From Phallusia mammillata (lineage: Eukaryota; Chordata; Ascidiacea; Phlebobranchia; Ascidiidae): a stretch of DNA of 64,000 bases. Position numbers and translations under genes: made by a program. Below, one piece after another: positions 22,915-34,664 of this stretch; the first letter of the stretch is position 1, and each line of letters begins with the position of its first letter. The stretch lies in NCBI GenBank assembly GCA_003260075.1, contig QLIY01000191.1, positions 13,440 to 77,439 of the forward strand, in the 5' to 3' direction. The notes under the pieces were generated by a model. The model ran no database searches. It saw only the letters and a list, made by a program, of their open reading frames with translations, and was not told where the DNA came from.

Positions 22915-24017
22915 TCTCACAGATTACAGGAATAGATGTCAAAAAAGGGTTCCTTTGCAAGGATTTGCTTGTTTATAATTTATTTTCCATGTAGTGATGG
23001 TACATAAACTAAAATTATTGTTTATTGGCATAGAAAATTGCTACTTTGCCACAAAATATTACCATACAACTAACCCTAGCATGTGTAACCATTGTTCTTG
23101 CAACTTGTTTGAAGGTAAACTTAGCAAACCAGATTAACTGATATAAAAATGACAACGGTTCAAGCACCTATCCAGAAGCCTGGAGTTATGATTCAAGTCC
23201 CGGTATCAGCAGTTGTGAATTCAAATGAAAAGAGACTGGCGCATTGCAAGAAAGTTCTTCTTGGCCTGGGGGTAATTTTAATTTGATAAATTTTTAATTA
23301 CGTAGTCTGGCTTTTACGCGTCGATTACGCGATTATTTACTGGTAAATTTCATGACAGGCAAATAAAGTTGTGTCGCATATACCCCCCCCCCTCTCACAG
23401 ATTACAGGAATAGATGTCAAAAAAGGGTTCCTTTGCAAGGGTTTGCTTGATTACAAATTATTTACCATGTAGTGATGGTACATAAACTAAAATTATTGTT
23501 TATTGGCATTGAAAATTGCTACTTTGCCACAAAATATTACCATACAACTAACCCTAGCATGTGTAACCATTTTTCTTGCAACTTGTTTGAAGGTGAATTT
23601 AGCAAACCATATTGACTGATATAAGAATGACAACGCTTCAAGCCCCCCCCCCCTACTTTGCCACAAAATATTACCATACAACTAACCCTAGCATGTGTAA
23701 GCATTGTTCTTGCAACTTGTTTGAAGGTAAACTTAGCAAACCAGATTAACTGATATAAAAATGACAACGGTTCAAGCACCTATCCAGAAGCCTGGAGTTA
23801 TGATTCAAGTCCCGGTCCCCCCCCCCAGTTGTGAATTCAAATGAAAAGAGACTGGCGCATTGCAAGAAAGTCCTTCTTGGGGGTAATTTTAATTTGTTGT
23901 ATTTCTGCCTCCACGTAATTAATTTTAGTCTGTTTGGAGTTTACGGGTCGATTAGGCTAATTACTGGTAAATTTCATGACAGACAAATAAAGTTGTGTGG
24001 CATGTTCCCCCCCCCCC
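22915..24017. repeat. Stacked partial copies of the T1 exon 1 region joined by C tracts
   Basis: TCTCACAGATTACAGGAATA begins at 22915 and again at 23393. CTACTTTGCCACAAAATATT begins at 23040, about 23518 and 23654. The MTTVQ/MTTLQ start occurs at 23149, 23627 and 23761. Junction tracts are 23383-23392 (C10), 23643-23653, 23817-23826 (C10) and 24007-24017. Only the copy at 23149 is a complete exon. Confidence 0.7.
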
Positions 24018-24247
24018 ATTTGCTTATGAGCCTTAGTTTTGGCAATTGCGTTCACAACATTATTGTGCTGAAATATGGCATCACTAGAATAGGCATGTAA
24101 ATATGAAACACTTGACCGAGTGGTTTGCCGACGTGGACAATCGATGAACGCAACTGTCTTATGTTCGAGAGGATGTTATGCGTTCTAATTTTGACTCGTG
24201 GTTTTGTGGTTTGGTTTTGTGAGCAAATTGTTTTAACCAAGCGGAAT

Positions 24248-24278
<31 letters not shown>

Positions 24279-24460
24279 ACTGATTGTGAGATTACGCCCA
24301 CTGGACATAACAAATACTACAACTGTACTAGCGGTATAGCCTGATGTTTTAACTAATAAAATTGTCATTACCATGGTTATTGAAATTCCAAACGTGTGAA
24401 TGAGTGCAAATATACTAATAATGCAATCTGTTTATAAATTTAAAAACCATTAAATTTCGT

Positions 24461-24547
<87 letters not shown>

Positions 24548-25347
24548 TTTAAACTCTTTACCCTAATGTTTACCAGTGTATATAATTAAGTTTTCAATGT
24601 CCTATATTTTTTCGATTGTAGGTCACTGAATTTTTGCTCGGTCTTTTCTCAACCTTGCTTGGAATCGTTGCACTGGCTTTTACTTATGACGATAGAATAA
24701 CATCGTCATATTATCACGACAATTTTTATATGGTCAAGGATTATGGTGTGGAGTCTGGGTAAGTATTTAAATACGGAATATTGCACTCCCGACAGCATGC
24801 CCAACGAGTCATCACCTTGCAAGTGAATTGAACATAAAAAAACTATAAACTTTTTACGCTACAAAACATAGAGCGTTGCCATCAACTTAAGAAAGAATTT
24901 AAAAGAGAGTTCAGGTTAGGATTTCAAAATCGTCCCCTTGTTTTCGATTAAATGTGATCCCAGCTTTCCCGCTGCTCTTTGTCTTGTCTTAAAAATGCTT
25001 GTTTGATTTTAACGTATTTAATAGACAAGAAACTGTTTATGGTTTAGAAAAAACCCGTCGAACTGTTGATGTACTGTTGCCTTATAGTTTGCTGTTTGAC
25101 TCAGCTATAACCTTGAATTTCAGTTCGAAGGAGAGGCTATATGCGTCAAAAGAATACTGTAGTAAATCAATGAATTTAACCATCTAACGTTTTGTTTAGC
25201 ATCACACTACAAATGTGTTGAATATTAAACCTGGTGAAACGCGAAACGCTTGTTCAGTATTTTCTGTTATCTCACCTTTTGTACTTTTGTGTTAAAGTAA
25301 ACGTATACAAGGGTGAAATGTTACCTACATTAGTAACCTGCCTAATT

Positions 25348-25396
<49 letters not shown>

Positions 25397-28300
25397 TATA
25401 TATACCCATATTTTACCGCATAGTTTTTGAATTAGGTTGTTGTTGCCGGTTTGCTTGGAATCTTGAGTGGAAGAAAACATGCAACCCAATGCATGGTAGG
25501 AATTGTTTACTATTTCAACTTTTTAACTGTTCGTTTTTATTAACCGCGTATTTATGTCTTTTATAGATCAATATCCACATGGCTTTGTCAATCGTTGCTT
25601 CTATCTTCTCAGCAGTTATGTTCTCAATTGCAATACCCATGTCTCTTATTCTGGGATCCAGGGTATGTATCGTTTGTTAACATACAAAAGCCCAGTCGTT
25701 TAGTGTCTTTTTTTGTCAAGCTGGTGATTGTTTACAATAGTTATGTCACACTGAAGCAGAGTTGCCGGGTCACATTTTATATCTACTGATCGCAAAGACG
25801 CGTGCATGTTAAAATGCATTTAAAAAAGCAAATAATTAAGCTGTTAACCACTCGCCGAAAAAAGCAACCAGTAACTCGATGTCAGAAACCAGTCCTATTG
25901 GGCGGGAAAACCGCCTAGTTGGCAACAATGCGTAGTACCGTTTACTCAACATAATACTTATTCCTTTTAAAAGTACAGTTATGTAATGCGACATAAGAAT
26001 CTGTAACTTTTAACAGTGTAAACCTTTCAGAGCTCTAGCTCCATTTTTCTTCATAACATTGAAATAGTCCTAGCTGTATTTGGGTTTGTAACTTTCATCC
26101 TATGCATCGTGAGCGCCACCTACTGTTGTTACACTCTTTCTGCTGCTGGACACGTCAGTTGTTGCAGTAGCTGCTGTGACTGCTGTGCTTATAACAACCA
26201 GGTAAACATAATTTCTGCTTTTTGTATTTGGCTGTATTGTTAAAATTTACCGTGTAAATTACGGGTTCTAACAATTTTTTTGCGTTCGTACCTCTTTAGG
26301 CTTTAACGCTATTTGTTTGTACTTTTTTCCTACAACGACTAATAAAATCGTTTGAAAATACAAATCTCTTAAATCACAGTACGCCAGGCCCATTGAAGGC
26401 GCTATACCGAATCAGACGGTCTGCCGGTTCCCGGAAAGACTCCTGTCGTGGGTTCGAATCCCACCGCAGGCTAGATTTTTCTAGCTTACGCCTTTCCATA
26501 TGGTGGTGAATGCTTGGTAATCGGCTGATTCGGTATAGCGCCTTCAATGAGCCTGGCGTACTGTGATTTATGTATGAGTGTACCGTGATCGCTGGTCTGA
26601 ATAGACGCTTAAGGGCTGATCCCAGTTATGAATTTATGTGCATCTTCACAAATCTTGTGAAGGACATGAAATTTAACATTTGATGTATGCATGCATTAGG
26701 ACCAAAGTCTTTAAATATAATCAAGGTTTCCAGCACAACAGTATTCCAAACGGTACTAAAACCGCTTTTTTACAAATGTTTGTTTTGACATTTTTATCTC
26801 TTAACCCTATGCTTTATTGCTTTATACTCCCAAGGGGTTACACGTACCCCCGGTTAAGAAACTCTGTATTTCTATTCTACAACGACTGGTAAAGAAAATT
26901 CCCCCCCCCCCGATTATACGATACTTAAACGTTACCATGTTTAATGTACAGTAGATATGTTGTGTGTTAAATTGGCAAATGTTTCCTTTTTTACACTTTG
27001 GGTGAGTCAAATGACGTTTTATGTTATATTCAACCTCAATGATGTTTGTATTGCAGACCCGACCAGAAGGCCAAGCTGTTTATGTTGTTCAAAGCATGAA
27101 CCCAAACCAACAATTTGTTCCTGTGAACACTGTGATGGTACCAGGTATGCTTTTGCTAAAGTTATTTCGACAAAGCGTTGGCTATTTTTGGTAAAAAGTT
27201 GTCCCCCCCCCCCTCTTAACCCTATGCTTTATTGCTTTATACTCCCAAGGGGTTACACGTGCCCCTGGTTAAGAACCTCTGTATCCCTATTCTACAACGA
27301 CTCGTAAAAGAAAATGTAAATTTGAGTAGTAATTGTTTATTGTGAAAAGTGACATTGGCATTCAAATTACCAATTTTCCATGTGGACACAAAACTTGTCG
27401 TACGATCTTGTTATCGCTGTTTTTCTGTGTGGTTGGTTGCAATTTGTCGCTTTATCAGAAATTTGTCTTCCAAAAAAGCCATTACTTTGTGCAGAACGCC
27501 TAAACGTCGATTATAACAAAACTGCTGGATAAGCAATACTCGATTATACGATACTTAAACGTTACCATGTTTAATGTACAGTAGATATTTTGTGTGTTAA
27601 ATTAGCAAATGTTTTCTGCTTTTGTTTTTATACTTTGGGTGCGTCAAATGACGTTTTATTTTATATTTAATCTTAATGCTGTTTGTATTGCAGCCTCGAC
27701 CAGAAGGCCAAGCCGTTTATGTGGTTCAAACCATGAACCCGAATCAACAATTTGTACCTGTGAACACTGTAATAGTACCAGGTACGCTTTTTCTGAAGTT
27801 ATTTTGACAAAGTGTAGGATATTTTTGGTAAAAAGTTGCAGAAAGATTTCAAAACATAACCATTAAAGCACTACATTGTTTCTAAAAAATATTTGTTGTG
27901 CTCCTTCTTTTTTGGTTTACCAATGAGATTTTAACTTGCTTTAACACACAATAAATTACAAAGAATGAGCTCCATTTATGCTTATTATGCAGATGTTTGA
28001 ACTTTAAAGTAACCTATAGTATAGAAAAATACAGAAAAAGCAATTTTATAATAACGTTTCTATAATTCCTACAAGCATGAAAACGTTTGTTCTTAAGTTA
28101 TAATCTGTTAGCATTTTAAAATCATACAAGCATCTTTGCTATCGCCAAGGGCTTTAAAAAAACTTTCCCAGTTTATGTTATCTTTTGCCAACCACTAAAA
28201 TAGGTTACCATTGTTTAGGAAGCAATTTGGTGCTTGACCTTTTTTGCAGCACTTTTATTCTTTTTTACAGGTTCAAGTCAAATTCAAACCGGCCCCGTTT

Positions 28301-28425
28301 CGACTTCAGCTGTTTCCCAACAAAATGCATATACAGCAGTTCAGAGCAAAGAGGCCGAATCACAGGCATCTGCTATACCTGTAAGTGGCGCAGAGCAAGC
28401 TCCACCACCAGCATACGACGACTGA
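23149..28425 (+). CDS. T1: CD20/MS4A-like four-TM protein with C-terminal PPxY motif (frame break in exon 2)
   Basis: Exons: 23149-23271, 24622-24758, 25436-25495, 25567-25662, 26031-26201, 27057-27144 (with a near-identical alternative at 27694-27781) and 28271-28425. The N-terminal cytosolic part is MTTVQAPIQKPGVMIQVPVS and more. TM1 is around VTEFLLGLFSTLLGIVALAF, TM2 VVVAGLLGILSGRKH, TM3 ALSIVASIFSAVMFSIAIP, TM4 IEIVLAVFGFVTFILCIVSA. A Cys-rich stretch follows, and the tail ends in APPPAYDD. TM spacing and the GLWCG-W motif fit the CD20/MS4A family; PPAY would bind WW domains such as those of Nedd4-type ligases. Exon 2 has 137 nt against 138 in T2: one base is missing near 24729, so GQGLWCGVW is out of frame. 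Partial extra copies of exon 1 (from 23627 and 23761) and exon 7 (28455-28562) sit next to C10 tracts and are probably artefacts. AATAAA at 28627. Confidence 0.65.
24248..24276. other. C29 tract in T1 intron 1
   Basis: Pure C run of 29 bases between T1 exons 1 and 2. Confidence 0.7.
24462..24547. other. C86 tract in T1 intron 1
   Basis: Pure C run of 86 bases about 75 bases before T1 exon 2. Long enough to be an estimated-size gap. Confidence 0.65.
25349..25396. other. C48 tract in T1 intron 2
   Basis: Pure C run of 48 bases just before T1 exon 3. It creates a spurious poly-proline frame. Confidence 0.7.
26370..26570. mobile_element. 201-bp MITE with 46-bp inverted ends and a tRNA-like T arm
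   Basis: Left end 26370-26415 (TAAATCACAGTACGCCAGGC...) and right end 26525-26570 are inverted copies with one mismatch. Between them, GTGGGTTCGAATCCCAC (26448-26464) forms a perfect tRNA T arm and pol III B box, followed by CGCAGG. A related terminus (GTACACCAGGCCCTTGAAG) occurs at 43152-43170. Lies in a T1 intron. Confidence 0.75.
26801..27781. repeat. Duplicated T1 exon 6 region joined by C10 tracts
   Basis: CTCTTAACCCTATGCTTTAT occurs at about 26801 and again at 27213. CGATTATACGATACTTAAAC occurs at 26911 and at 27540. C tracts at 26901-26911 and 27203-27213 are ten bases plus one C shared with the right-hand copy. Exon 6 is present twice (27057-27144, 27694-27781), differing at several codons. 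Confidence 0.7.
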
Positions 28426-28454
28426 AATGCTTTACAATATTTCTCCCCCCCCCC

Positions 28455-28580
28455 CAAAATGCATATACAGCAGTTCAGAGCAAAGAGGCCGAATCACAGG
28501 CATTTGCTATACCTCTAAGTGGCGCTACAGAGCAAGCCCCACCACCAGCATACGACTACTGAAATGCTGCACAATATTTC
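28455..28580 (+). repeat. Partial second copy of the T1 last exon after a C10 tract
   Basis: CAAAATGCATATACAGCAGT at 28455 repeats 28322 onward and ends PPPAYDY plus TGA in place of PPPAYDD. The left flank AATATTTCT at the tract is also the sequence that continues after the second copy (28573). Two overlapping allelic contigs would give this. Confidence 0.7.
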
Positions 28581-28989
28581 TTATGAATTGTATATGATCG
28601 TTATCTTGCCGTAAACTTAAGTTCAGAATAAATTAATTCATTTTTTAGCTTTTTTAAAAAAATGCAGTTACTGCTTATAAACAGCGTTGTTATTATCTTC
28701 CAGAAGGCAAAAAATCGTAATGATAGCAAAGTGAACGCATAAAATATCTACTACATGTGCAAATATATAAAGTAGACATACAATTTTTTTATACAAGTTG
28801 TAGCAATATTGTCGTACTTGTTATTTTTTTAGGCTCTTTTAATACTATGTTATAAATGTTGAATCAGTGTTTTTTTACTCAACTGTGCCATTTGCTGTTC
28901 TTTATATATTTAAAACGTGATCACAGAGAAGTGTCTGAACCATTCTATATGTTTTTTTTTATTTTCAAAACTTCTTAGCACACTACCTT

Positions 28990-29310
28990 AATAAAGGTTT
29001 GTACCGTAGTCATCACATAAGCAAAAGTATTTGTTTTCCGGTAGGTGGTGCACGTAAGCTAAAAAATGCCACACTTCTAGTCTTGTGCCTGTGGGAAGTT
29101 TTATGTTCCTGGCGCACGCTCTGCTCGTTCGGCATTGTTGCATATGCGGCTGACAAGAAAATGCCTCAAACCACGTGCTGGCTTTATTAGCAGTTTTGCT
29201 TTGAAATTTTATGCCTGCTTTGCAGCCCACTGTTTTGCATTTTGGTTTGCTGCAGTATCAGCCAGTGTACAGTCATAGATCAGTCAAACAATGAATTGCA
29301 CATTTAAGAT
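28990..29310. repeat. Tetraspan 3' unit after T1
   Basis: Ordered landmarks: AATAAAGGTTTGTACCG, CCGGTAGGTGGTGCACG, AAAATGCCACAC, TGCCTGTGGGAAG, GGCGCACGCTCTG, AAAATGCCTCAAACCACG and TGCAGTATCAG. Homologous to units at 20944, 21531, 34665 and 41826. Confidence 0.65.
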
Positions 29311-29584
29311 ACTTTTGTATTATCAATTGTATAGGATTCTTAGCATTTGTGTGCGGTTTGCGACTAAGTACGTTTATCTGACAGCTTTACTTCGCTTTCA
29401 ACGCTCATGAGCGAAATTTACGTTTACAGACGTTAAGCATAAGGAACAGTTTTTTTCTGCTTGACCACAAGCATCAAGTCACTGTCTTCTTCATCAATGA
29501 ACTGTTTGAGTTAGGTTGGTAGTGAACTTCCCTCTGTGTTGGAGTGTAGGTGAGGTAGCAGAAGACACACGGACCCCCCCCCCC

Positions 29585-29640
29585 GAATCTGGATCTTGGA
29601 TCGTCCCTCGTGGTGGAGGGGGAGGTTCGTGTTACAATTC
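29585..29640 (+). pseudogene. Fragment of atlastin-like GTPase exon 3 after a C tract
   Basis: GAATCTGGATCTTGGATCGT followed by GGGGGAGGTTCGTGTTA closely matches gene B at 44039-44098 (GAATCTGGATCTTAGATCGT ... GGGGAGGTTCGTGTTA), including bases past the donor site. It lacks about a dozen bases of that exon. It lies 14 kb from gene B inside the tetraspan array, directly after a C11 tract (29574-29584). Confidence 0.6.
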
Positions 29641-30284
29641 CAACTTCTACAACAAACTATAGTCACTTCTATTAACCGCCAACTGTGTAATAATTAATCG
29701 CTCGATGATGATTTGCTGACTCGAACAATCACTCGTAAAATTCCTAAAAGTAACATAACTTATATGTAGCATTTTCTATGAAATCAATGCATGTAACAGA
29801 ATACAATGGGTCTCAGCAGTGTTTCTCTGCGTTAATAGGTCTCATAACCAGGTTTGTTTAAGGTTTAGTTTGGGTCATTTTAAGTAGTTTTAAGAGACCG
29901 CAAGTGTTTCATTTAAATACCAAAAAATTAAAATACCCATTTAAATACCAGTTTTGGGAAACCGCTGGAGAAATGCCTTAAAAAAACACTGCTCATAACC
30001 ATTAGGTTTTGGACGGATGGAAATCGAAGGAATGTTTTATAGTCGTACAAAATAGGAAAACCGTGTCTAACCTATAAAACTTTGGTTCCCATAGTAGTAT
30101 TAACAACAACAACAAAAGCAAAACCCGTACAACCAAATGCAAAAGTTGATGGCAATGCTGCGTTATTAATTATAAATCAAAGTATTTTGATGTCCAAGTT
30201 ATATTAATATCAAGAACTTTTGTAAAATTGCTTTAAGCTTGTTATATTAAACTGCTTTAAGTTGTTATATTAAAGGGGAAATTC
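29641..30284. other. No gene seen between T1 and the T2 promoter
   Basis: AT-rich sequence. ATACCMGTTTTGGGAAACCGCTGGAG near 29945 may be an old hAT terminus. Nothing coding was found. Confidence 0.4.
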
Positions 30285-30292
30285 TGGCTGGC

Positions 30293-30420
30293 TGATTGAC
30301 AGACTGACGTCACTGCTTCCTGGAAAGTTTGTCACAAGTGCTCATGACAACAGACTCATCGCGTGTTGAGGATAAACATGTAGTTTGTGTGGTTGGGGTC
30401 TCAGTTAAGTTCAGGTCTGT
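30293..30420 (+). promoter_or_regulatory. Putative T2 promoter with a perfect CRE
   Basis: Conserved with the T1 flank at 22453-22560. It contains TGACGTCA (30305-30312), the palindromic CRE bound by CREB/ATF factors, then CTGCTTCCTG, AAAGTTTGTCAC and GATAAACATGTAGTTTGTGT. The T1 version has one change in the CRE. Confidence 0.5.
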
Positions 30421-30657
30421 TGTTTTTTGTTAGTGTTATGTGTTGAAAGAAATTGCACTGTTGTGTTTGTTTAATTGAACTGTACTGATAAGACATATGT
30501 ATTCAACATTTGTATTATTATACTAGTTTATCAATCCTATTTTATTCAGAGAGGAAATAATTGCCTAAAATTATTGTTTGTTCGCATAAAATATACATTA
30601 GGAGTTTCTTCTTTCACTTTATGTTAATGCAGTTGAATTTAGCATCTGATACAAAAA

Positions 30658-33600
30658 ATGACAACACTTCAAACGGTTCCCAATCAGCCTGGAGTCATGA
30701 TTCAAGTCCCGGTATCAGCGGGTGTGAATTTAAATGAAAAGAGACTGGCGCATTGCAAGAAAGTTCTGTTTGGCCTTGGGGTAATTTTAGTTTGATTGCA
30801 AGCCAAATTAGGCCCAAAAGCTAGGTTTCCAAAAGTTTTATTATGAAACAAATGTGACCGAGTATGACGCCAGGCCCGAGTCAAGCCTGTTTTACTAAAA
30901 TTTAAGCCCAAACCCGACCCGAAAATTTTGGTCTAATTTACAATTCCGTTATTAGGTGCACATTTCTGTTAAATTGTTTTGATTTATCAGTTTAAGAGTT
31001 AAACTTGATAAGCTGCGCGTTTTTTCTCCGTGTTAACGAAGACTATTTTATTGTAAAAGTTGTTATCAATTACATTAGTTTGTCCCCCCCCCCATTATTG
31101 TTTGTTTGCATAAAGTCACTTCGTTTTAATGTATTTGCTGCAAATTTTGTTTTTAAGTTGAATTTAGCATCTGATACAAAAATGACAACGCTTCAAACGG
31201 TTCCCAATCAACCTGGAGTCATGATTCAAGTCCCGGTATCAGCGGTTGTGAATTCAAATGAAAAGAGACTGGCGCATTGCAAGAAAGTTCTGTTTGGCCT
31301 TGGGGTAATTTGAATTTGATTGCAAGCCAAATTATGTGACCGATTATAAAGTCAGACCCGAGTCAAGCTTGTTTTACTTTATTAAAAAAGCCCGAACCCG
31401 ACCCGAAATCAATTACATAAGTTTGTCTTCTGTTTTTCGATTGTAATATACCTTTCAAATTTTAGGTCACCGAATTTTTTCTCGGTCTTTTCTCAACCTT
31501 GCTTGGAATCATGGGTCTCGCTTTCACATTTGACGACAGAGTGGCATCGTATTTTTATCTGAGAACACTCAATGTTGGTCAAGGGCTTTGGTGTGGAATA
31601 TGGGTACGTGTTTGAACATGCAAAGAAGGACTTAAACGTTTACAAACCAATCATCGGATAGAATAGTCAGTTTTAGTAAAATCGTGTAAAAGCAAGCCAA
31701 AGCCTTTGAGGTAATTAAACGCATTACAAGCTGTGAACACAAGCCTTTTATTACTCATGACGTAAACCGGTATAGACCTAAATATTAATCTGTTCAGCAC
31801 AGTTCATCTTTGTTTAACATTAAATCATTTTTAATGTGAAGTTCAGTGTTCCCCCCCCCCCTGGGTACGTGTTTGAACATGCAAAGAAGGACTTAAACGT
31901 TTACAAACCTATCAGCAGATAGAATAGTCAGTTTTGGAAAAATCGTGTAAAAGCAAGCCAGAGCTCTTGAGGTAATTAAACCCATTACAAGCTGTAAACA
32001 CAAGCCTTTCATTACTCATGACGTAAACCGGTAGGCCTATAGACCTAAATATTAATCTGTTCAGGACAGTTCATCTTTGTTTAATATTAAATCATTTTTA
32101 ATGAGAAGTTCAGTGTTTTTCTATGGAATGATTTACCATTGCCCATAGTTACAAAAATTCCGCTTACAAATTTAGTACTTTAAATTAAGAAGAAACTCAA
32201 TTTAGTTGCGGCCTTTTTAAACGATTGTCGCACGTAAATGGAAATACCAGCCGATAAACTGCTGACGCGCTGATGATTTCAATAACGTACATGACTCAGC
32301 AATAACTTTAGGTGATTAAGGGGCAAAACTGTCAGGAGAGGGCAAATCAGTTCAAAACAACACTAAAACAAGTTTAAAGCATTTTTTATTCTAAACGAAT
32401 GAAATATTACACTTAATTATACGATACTAACCAGGTCTACTTATTTCCATGCTTTAACAAGATTAATTATTTAAGTACCAAAGTTTAAACACTAGGCTTT
32501 TATTTGTTTGAATTTGTTTTTTCTTCCAGATTACTGTTGCCGGTTTACTAGGAATTCTAAGTGCAAGAAAACATGCAACCCAATGCATGGTATAGGTTAA
32601 AGGCCGATGAAGCAAAGTGTTCGCATTTTAACCACATACTTTTTTCCCTTTTATAGATCAATAGCCACATGGCTTTATCGATTGTTGCTTCATTTTTCTC
32701 AGCAGTTATGTTGGCAATTTCTGTTCCTATATCTATGATTCTTTGGTTTTCGGTAGGTTTTTTTATGTTAAACCAGTGTTTTGAATGTGTTTATGTCATT
32801 AATCGAGTGTTACAGAAAAGAAGCCTTTTAACCACGTCGAAACATTGCGTCTAAAATGGACTGAGCATTCGATTGAAATTAGATAAAACTTTAAACAACA
32901 TGCTTGCTATAAACAACCTGTTGTATTCCTTTGAAAAGCTAATGGCTGCCAACATATATTGTACAACAAGCGCAACTAACTAAAAACAATACGTTTGTCA
33001 AAAAGTAGTTTAGTATCATTACGTTACGTTTTTGGAGTTTCAAATCAGGCAAGTGTAAACTTTTGCCTCTGCGTGTTGGAACTTGTTTATTTAAACAACA
33101 ATCCACACGCTGTAACGATGTAAACATCTTTGTAGCAAGGTTCCGTGTTCCTTGCTAACATGGAAATCGTCCTCGCCGTATTTGGGTTTGTAACTTTCAT
33201 CCTATGCATCGTGAGCGCCACCTACTGTTGTTACACTCTTTCTGCTGCTGGACACGTCAGTTGTTGCAATAGCTGCTGTGGTTACAACAACCAGGTACAT
33301 GTTGTTTTAAATTTTTTTAATAAAACATAGGTATTTGCTAACTATTGCGGCGATGAAATTTCGTGGTGCTGATGACTAGATCAGGTTTTATTTGAGGTAA
33401 ATACCTTTTTATTGTAAGAAACATTTATCATGTATGCAAAGCCTTAAATTAGTTATCAACTGGCCAGGTGTACGCTATGTAAGGACGTTCTCATTAAAAA
33501 AACTGTAGACATTTCTCTGCATCTTTTTACTTACTTAATCGTTAAATGGTTGTCCAAAATGATTTTCTTTTTACTATTTACCTTTATGGTTTTGTTTTAT

Positions 33601-34008
33601 AGCCCCGACCAGAAGGCCAGGCAGTGTATGTGGTTCAAACCATGAACCCAAACCAACAATTTGCTCCTTCCAACACTGTAATAGTACCAGGTATGTTTTT
33701 GCTACAAATTTTTAGTTTAGGTCGTTTTTTGCACAAGAAGGCTGATCGGCACTATAAACACTATTGAAATATTATAGGATGAGGTGTACAAACCACATTT
33801 TTTTTCCTTGTCTATTTTTTACGCTTGTTGCTTTTCTACAGGTTCGAGTCAAGGTCAAACCTTTGGGGTTTTGGCTTCTACCGTTCCTCAACAAAATACA
33901 TATACAGCAGTTCAGAGCAAAGAGGCCGAATCCCAGGCGTCTGAATTATTGCAAGGTGGCGCTACAGAACAAGCTCCACCACCAGCCTATGACGGTTATA
34001 ATAATTGA
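30658..34008 (+). CDS. T2: CD20/MS4A-like four-TM protein with C-terminal PPxY motif
   Basis: Exons: first exon at 30658-30780 or its near-copy 31182-31304, then 31466-31603, 32530-32589, 32657-32752, 33136-33294, 33603-33690 and 33842-34008. All join in frame, giving about 275 residues. MTTLQTVPNQPGVMIQVPVS begins the cytosolic N-terminus. TMs are near FFLGLFSTLLGIMGLAF, ITVAGLLGILSARK, ALSIVASFFSAVMLAISVP and IEIVLAVFGFVTFILCIVSA. The extracellular loop has GQGLWCGIW, intact here. A CC-rich stretch and a Pro/Gln tail end APPPAYDGYNN, with a PPAY motif for WW-domain binding. The 31182 copy reads SAVVNSNEKR like T1; the 30658 copy reads SAGVNLNEKR. The two are joined by a C10 tract (31084-31093), so only one may be real. 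Confidence 0.72.
31602..32115. repeat. Intron 2 segment of T2 duplicated across a C tract
   Basis: TGGGTACGTGTTTGAACATG at 31601 recurs at 31862 and both copies run on in parallel to about 31850 and 32115. The joint is an 11-base C tract (31851-31861). The second copy keeps part of the donor site without its exon. Confidence 0.75.
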
Positions 34009-34200
34009 CAAATTGCTGTTTTGTATATGATGGTTTTCCTAAAGTCATTCGTCTTTACGTTTTGGGGGTAAATTTGTTTTCCTGTAACAGCATTATTGGT
34101 ATCCGCAAATCAAAAAATATTGTAACATCAAAAACTTATACATAAAATGCCAAATTTTAGTAGTTGTTTTGTTAGTCATGGTTTTCAGTTAGTTGTATGC

Positions 34201-34523
34201 CAGGGGTGCCCAACCTTTTTTGACTCGAGATCGACTTCTGAGTTAGTTTCAACTCTCGAGATCTACTATTCCAATACAAATTAGCAAAGACATAGCTAGC
34301 ACCAGAACAAAGTAACAATTACTACTGCAACTATTACTTTTGTAAAGCCTACTTATGAACTTATTAACATATCCTTATGATTAATTCTCCCAATAAAGTC
34401 ATCTATGTACAGCAACGCGTTACAGAGCAACTATTTTAAATAATTTTCTGCAACCCTCGCGATCGACTTGAGATCAGTCCGAGATCGACCAGTCGATCGC
34501 GATCGACGGGTTGGGCACCCCTG
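34201..34523. mobile_element. hAT-like MITE after T2
   Basis: Ends CAGGGGTGCCCAACCTTTTT and CGGGTTGGGCACCCCTG are inverted repeats. The internal sequence is full of GATCGAC words (for example GTCGATCGCGATCGACGG). No clear 8-bp target duplication. Confidence 0.75.
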
Positions 34524-34664
34524 TTAATATGCTGTAAAAGTCGATTTTTCTTTGATTTAACTGCACTATTTGTTGCAGTCTTTTTTTGTTCACTTAAAAT
34601 TCTATATATTGTGTATGAATAAATTAACGTTGCATGCTTTGTTTCTTGTAAGCGCACTGTCCAA

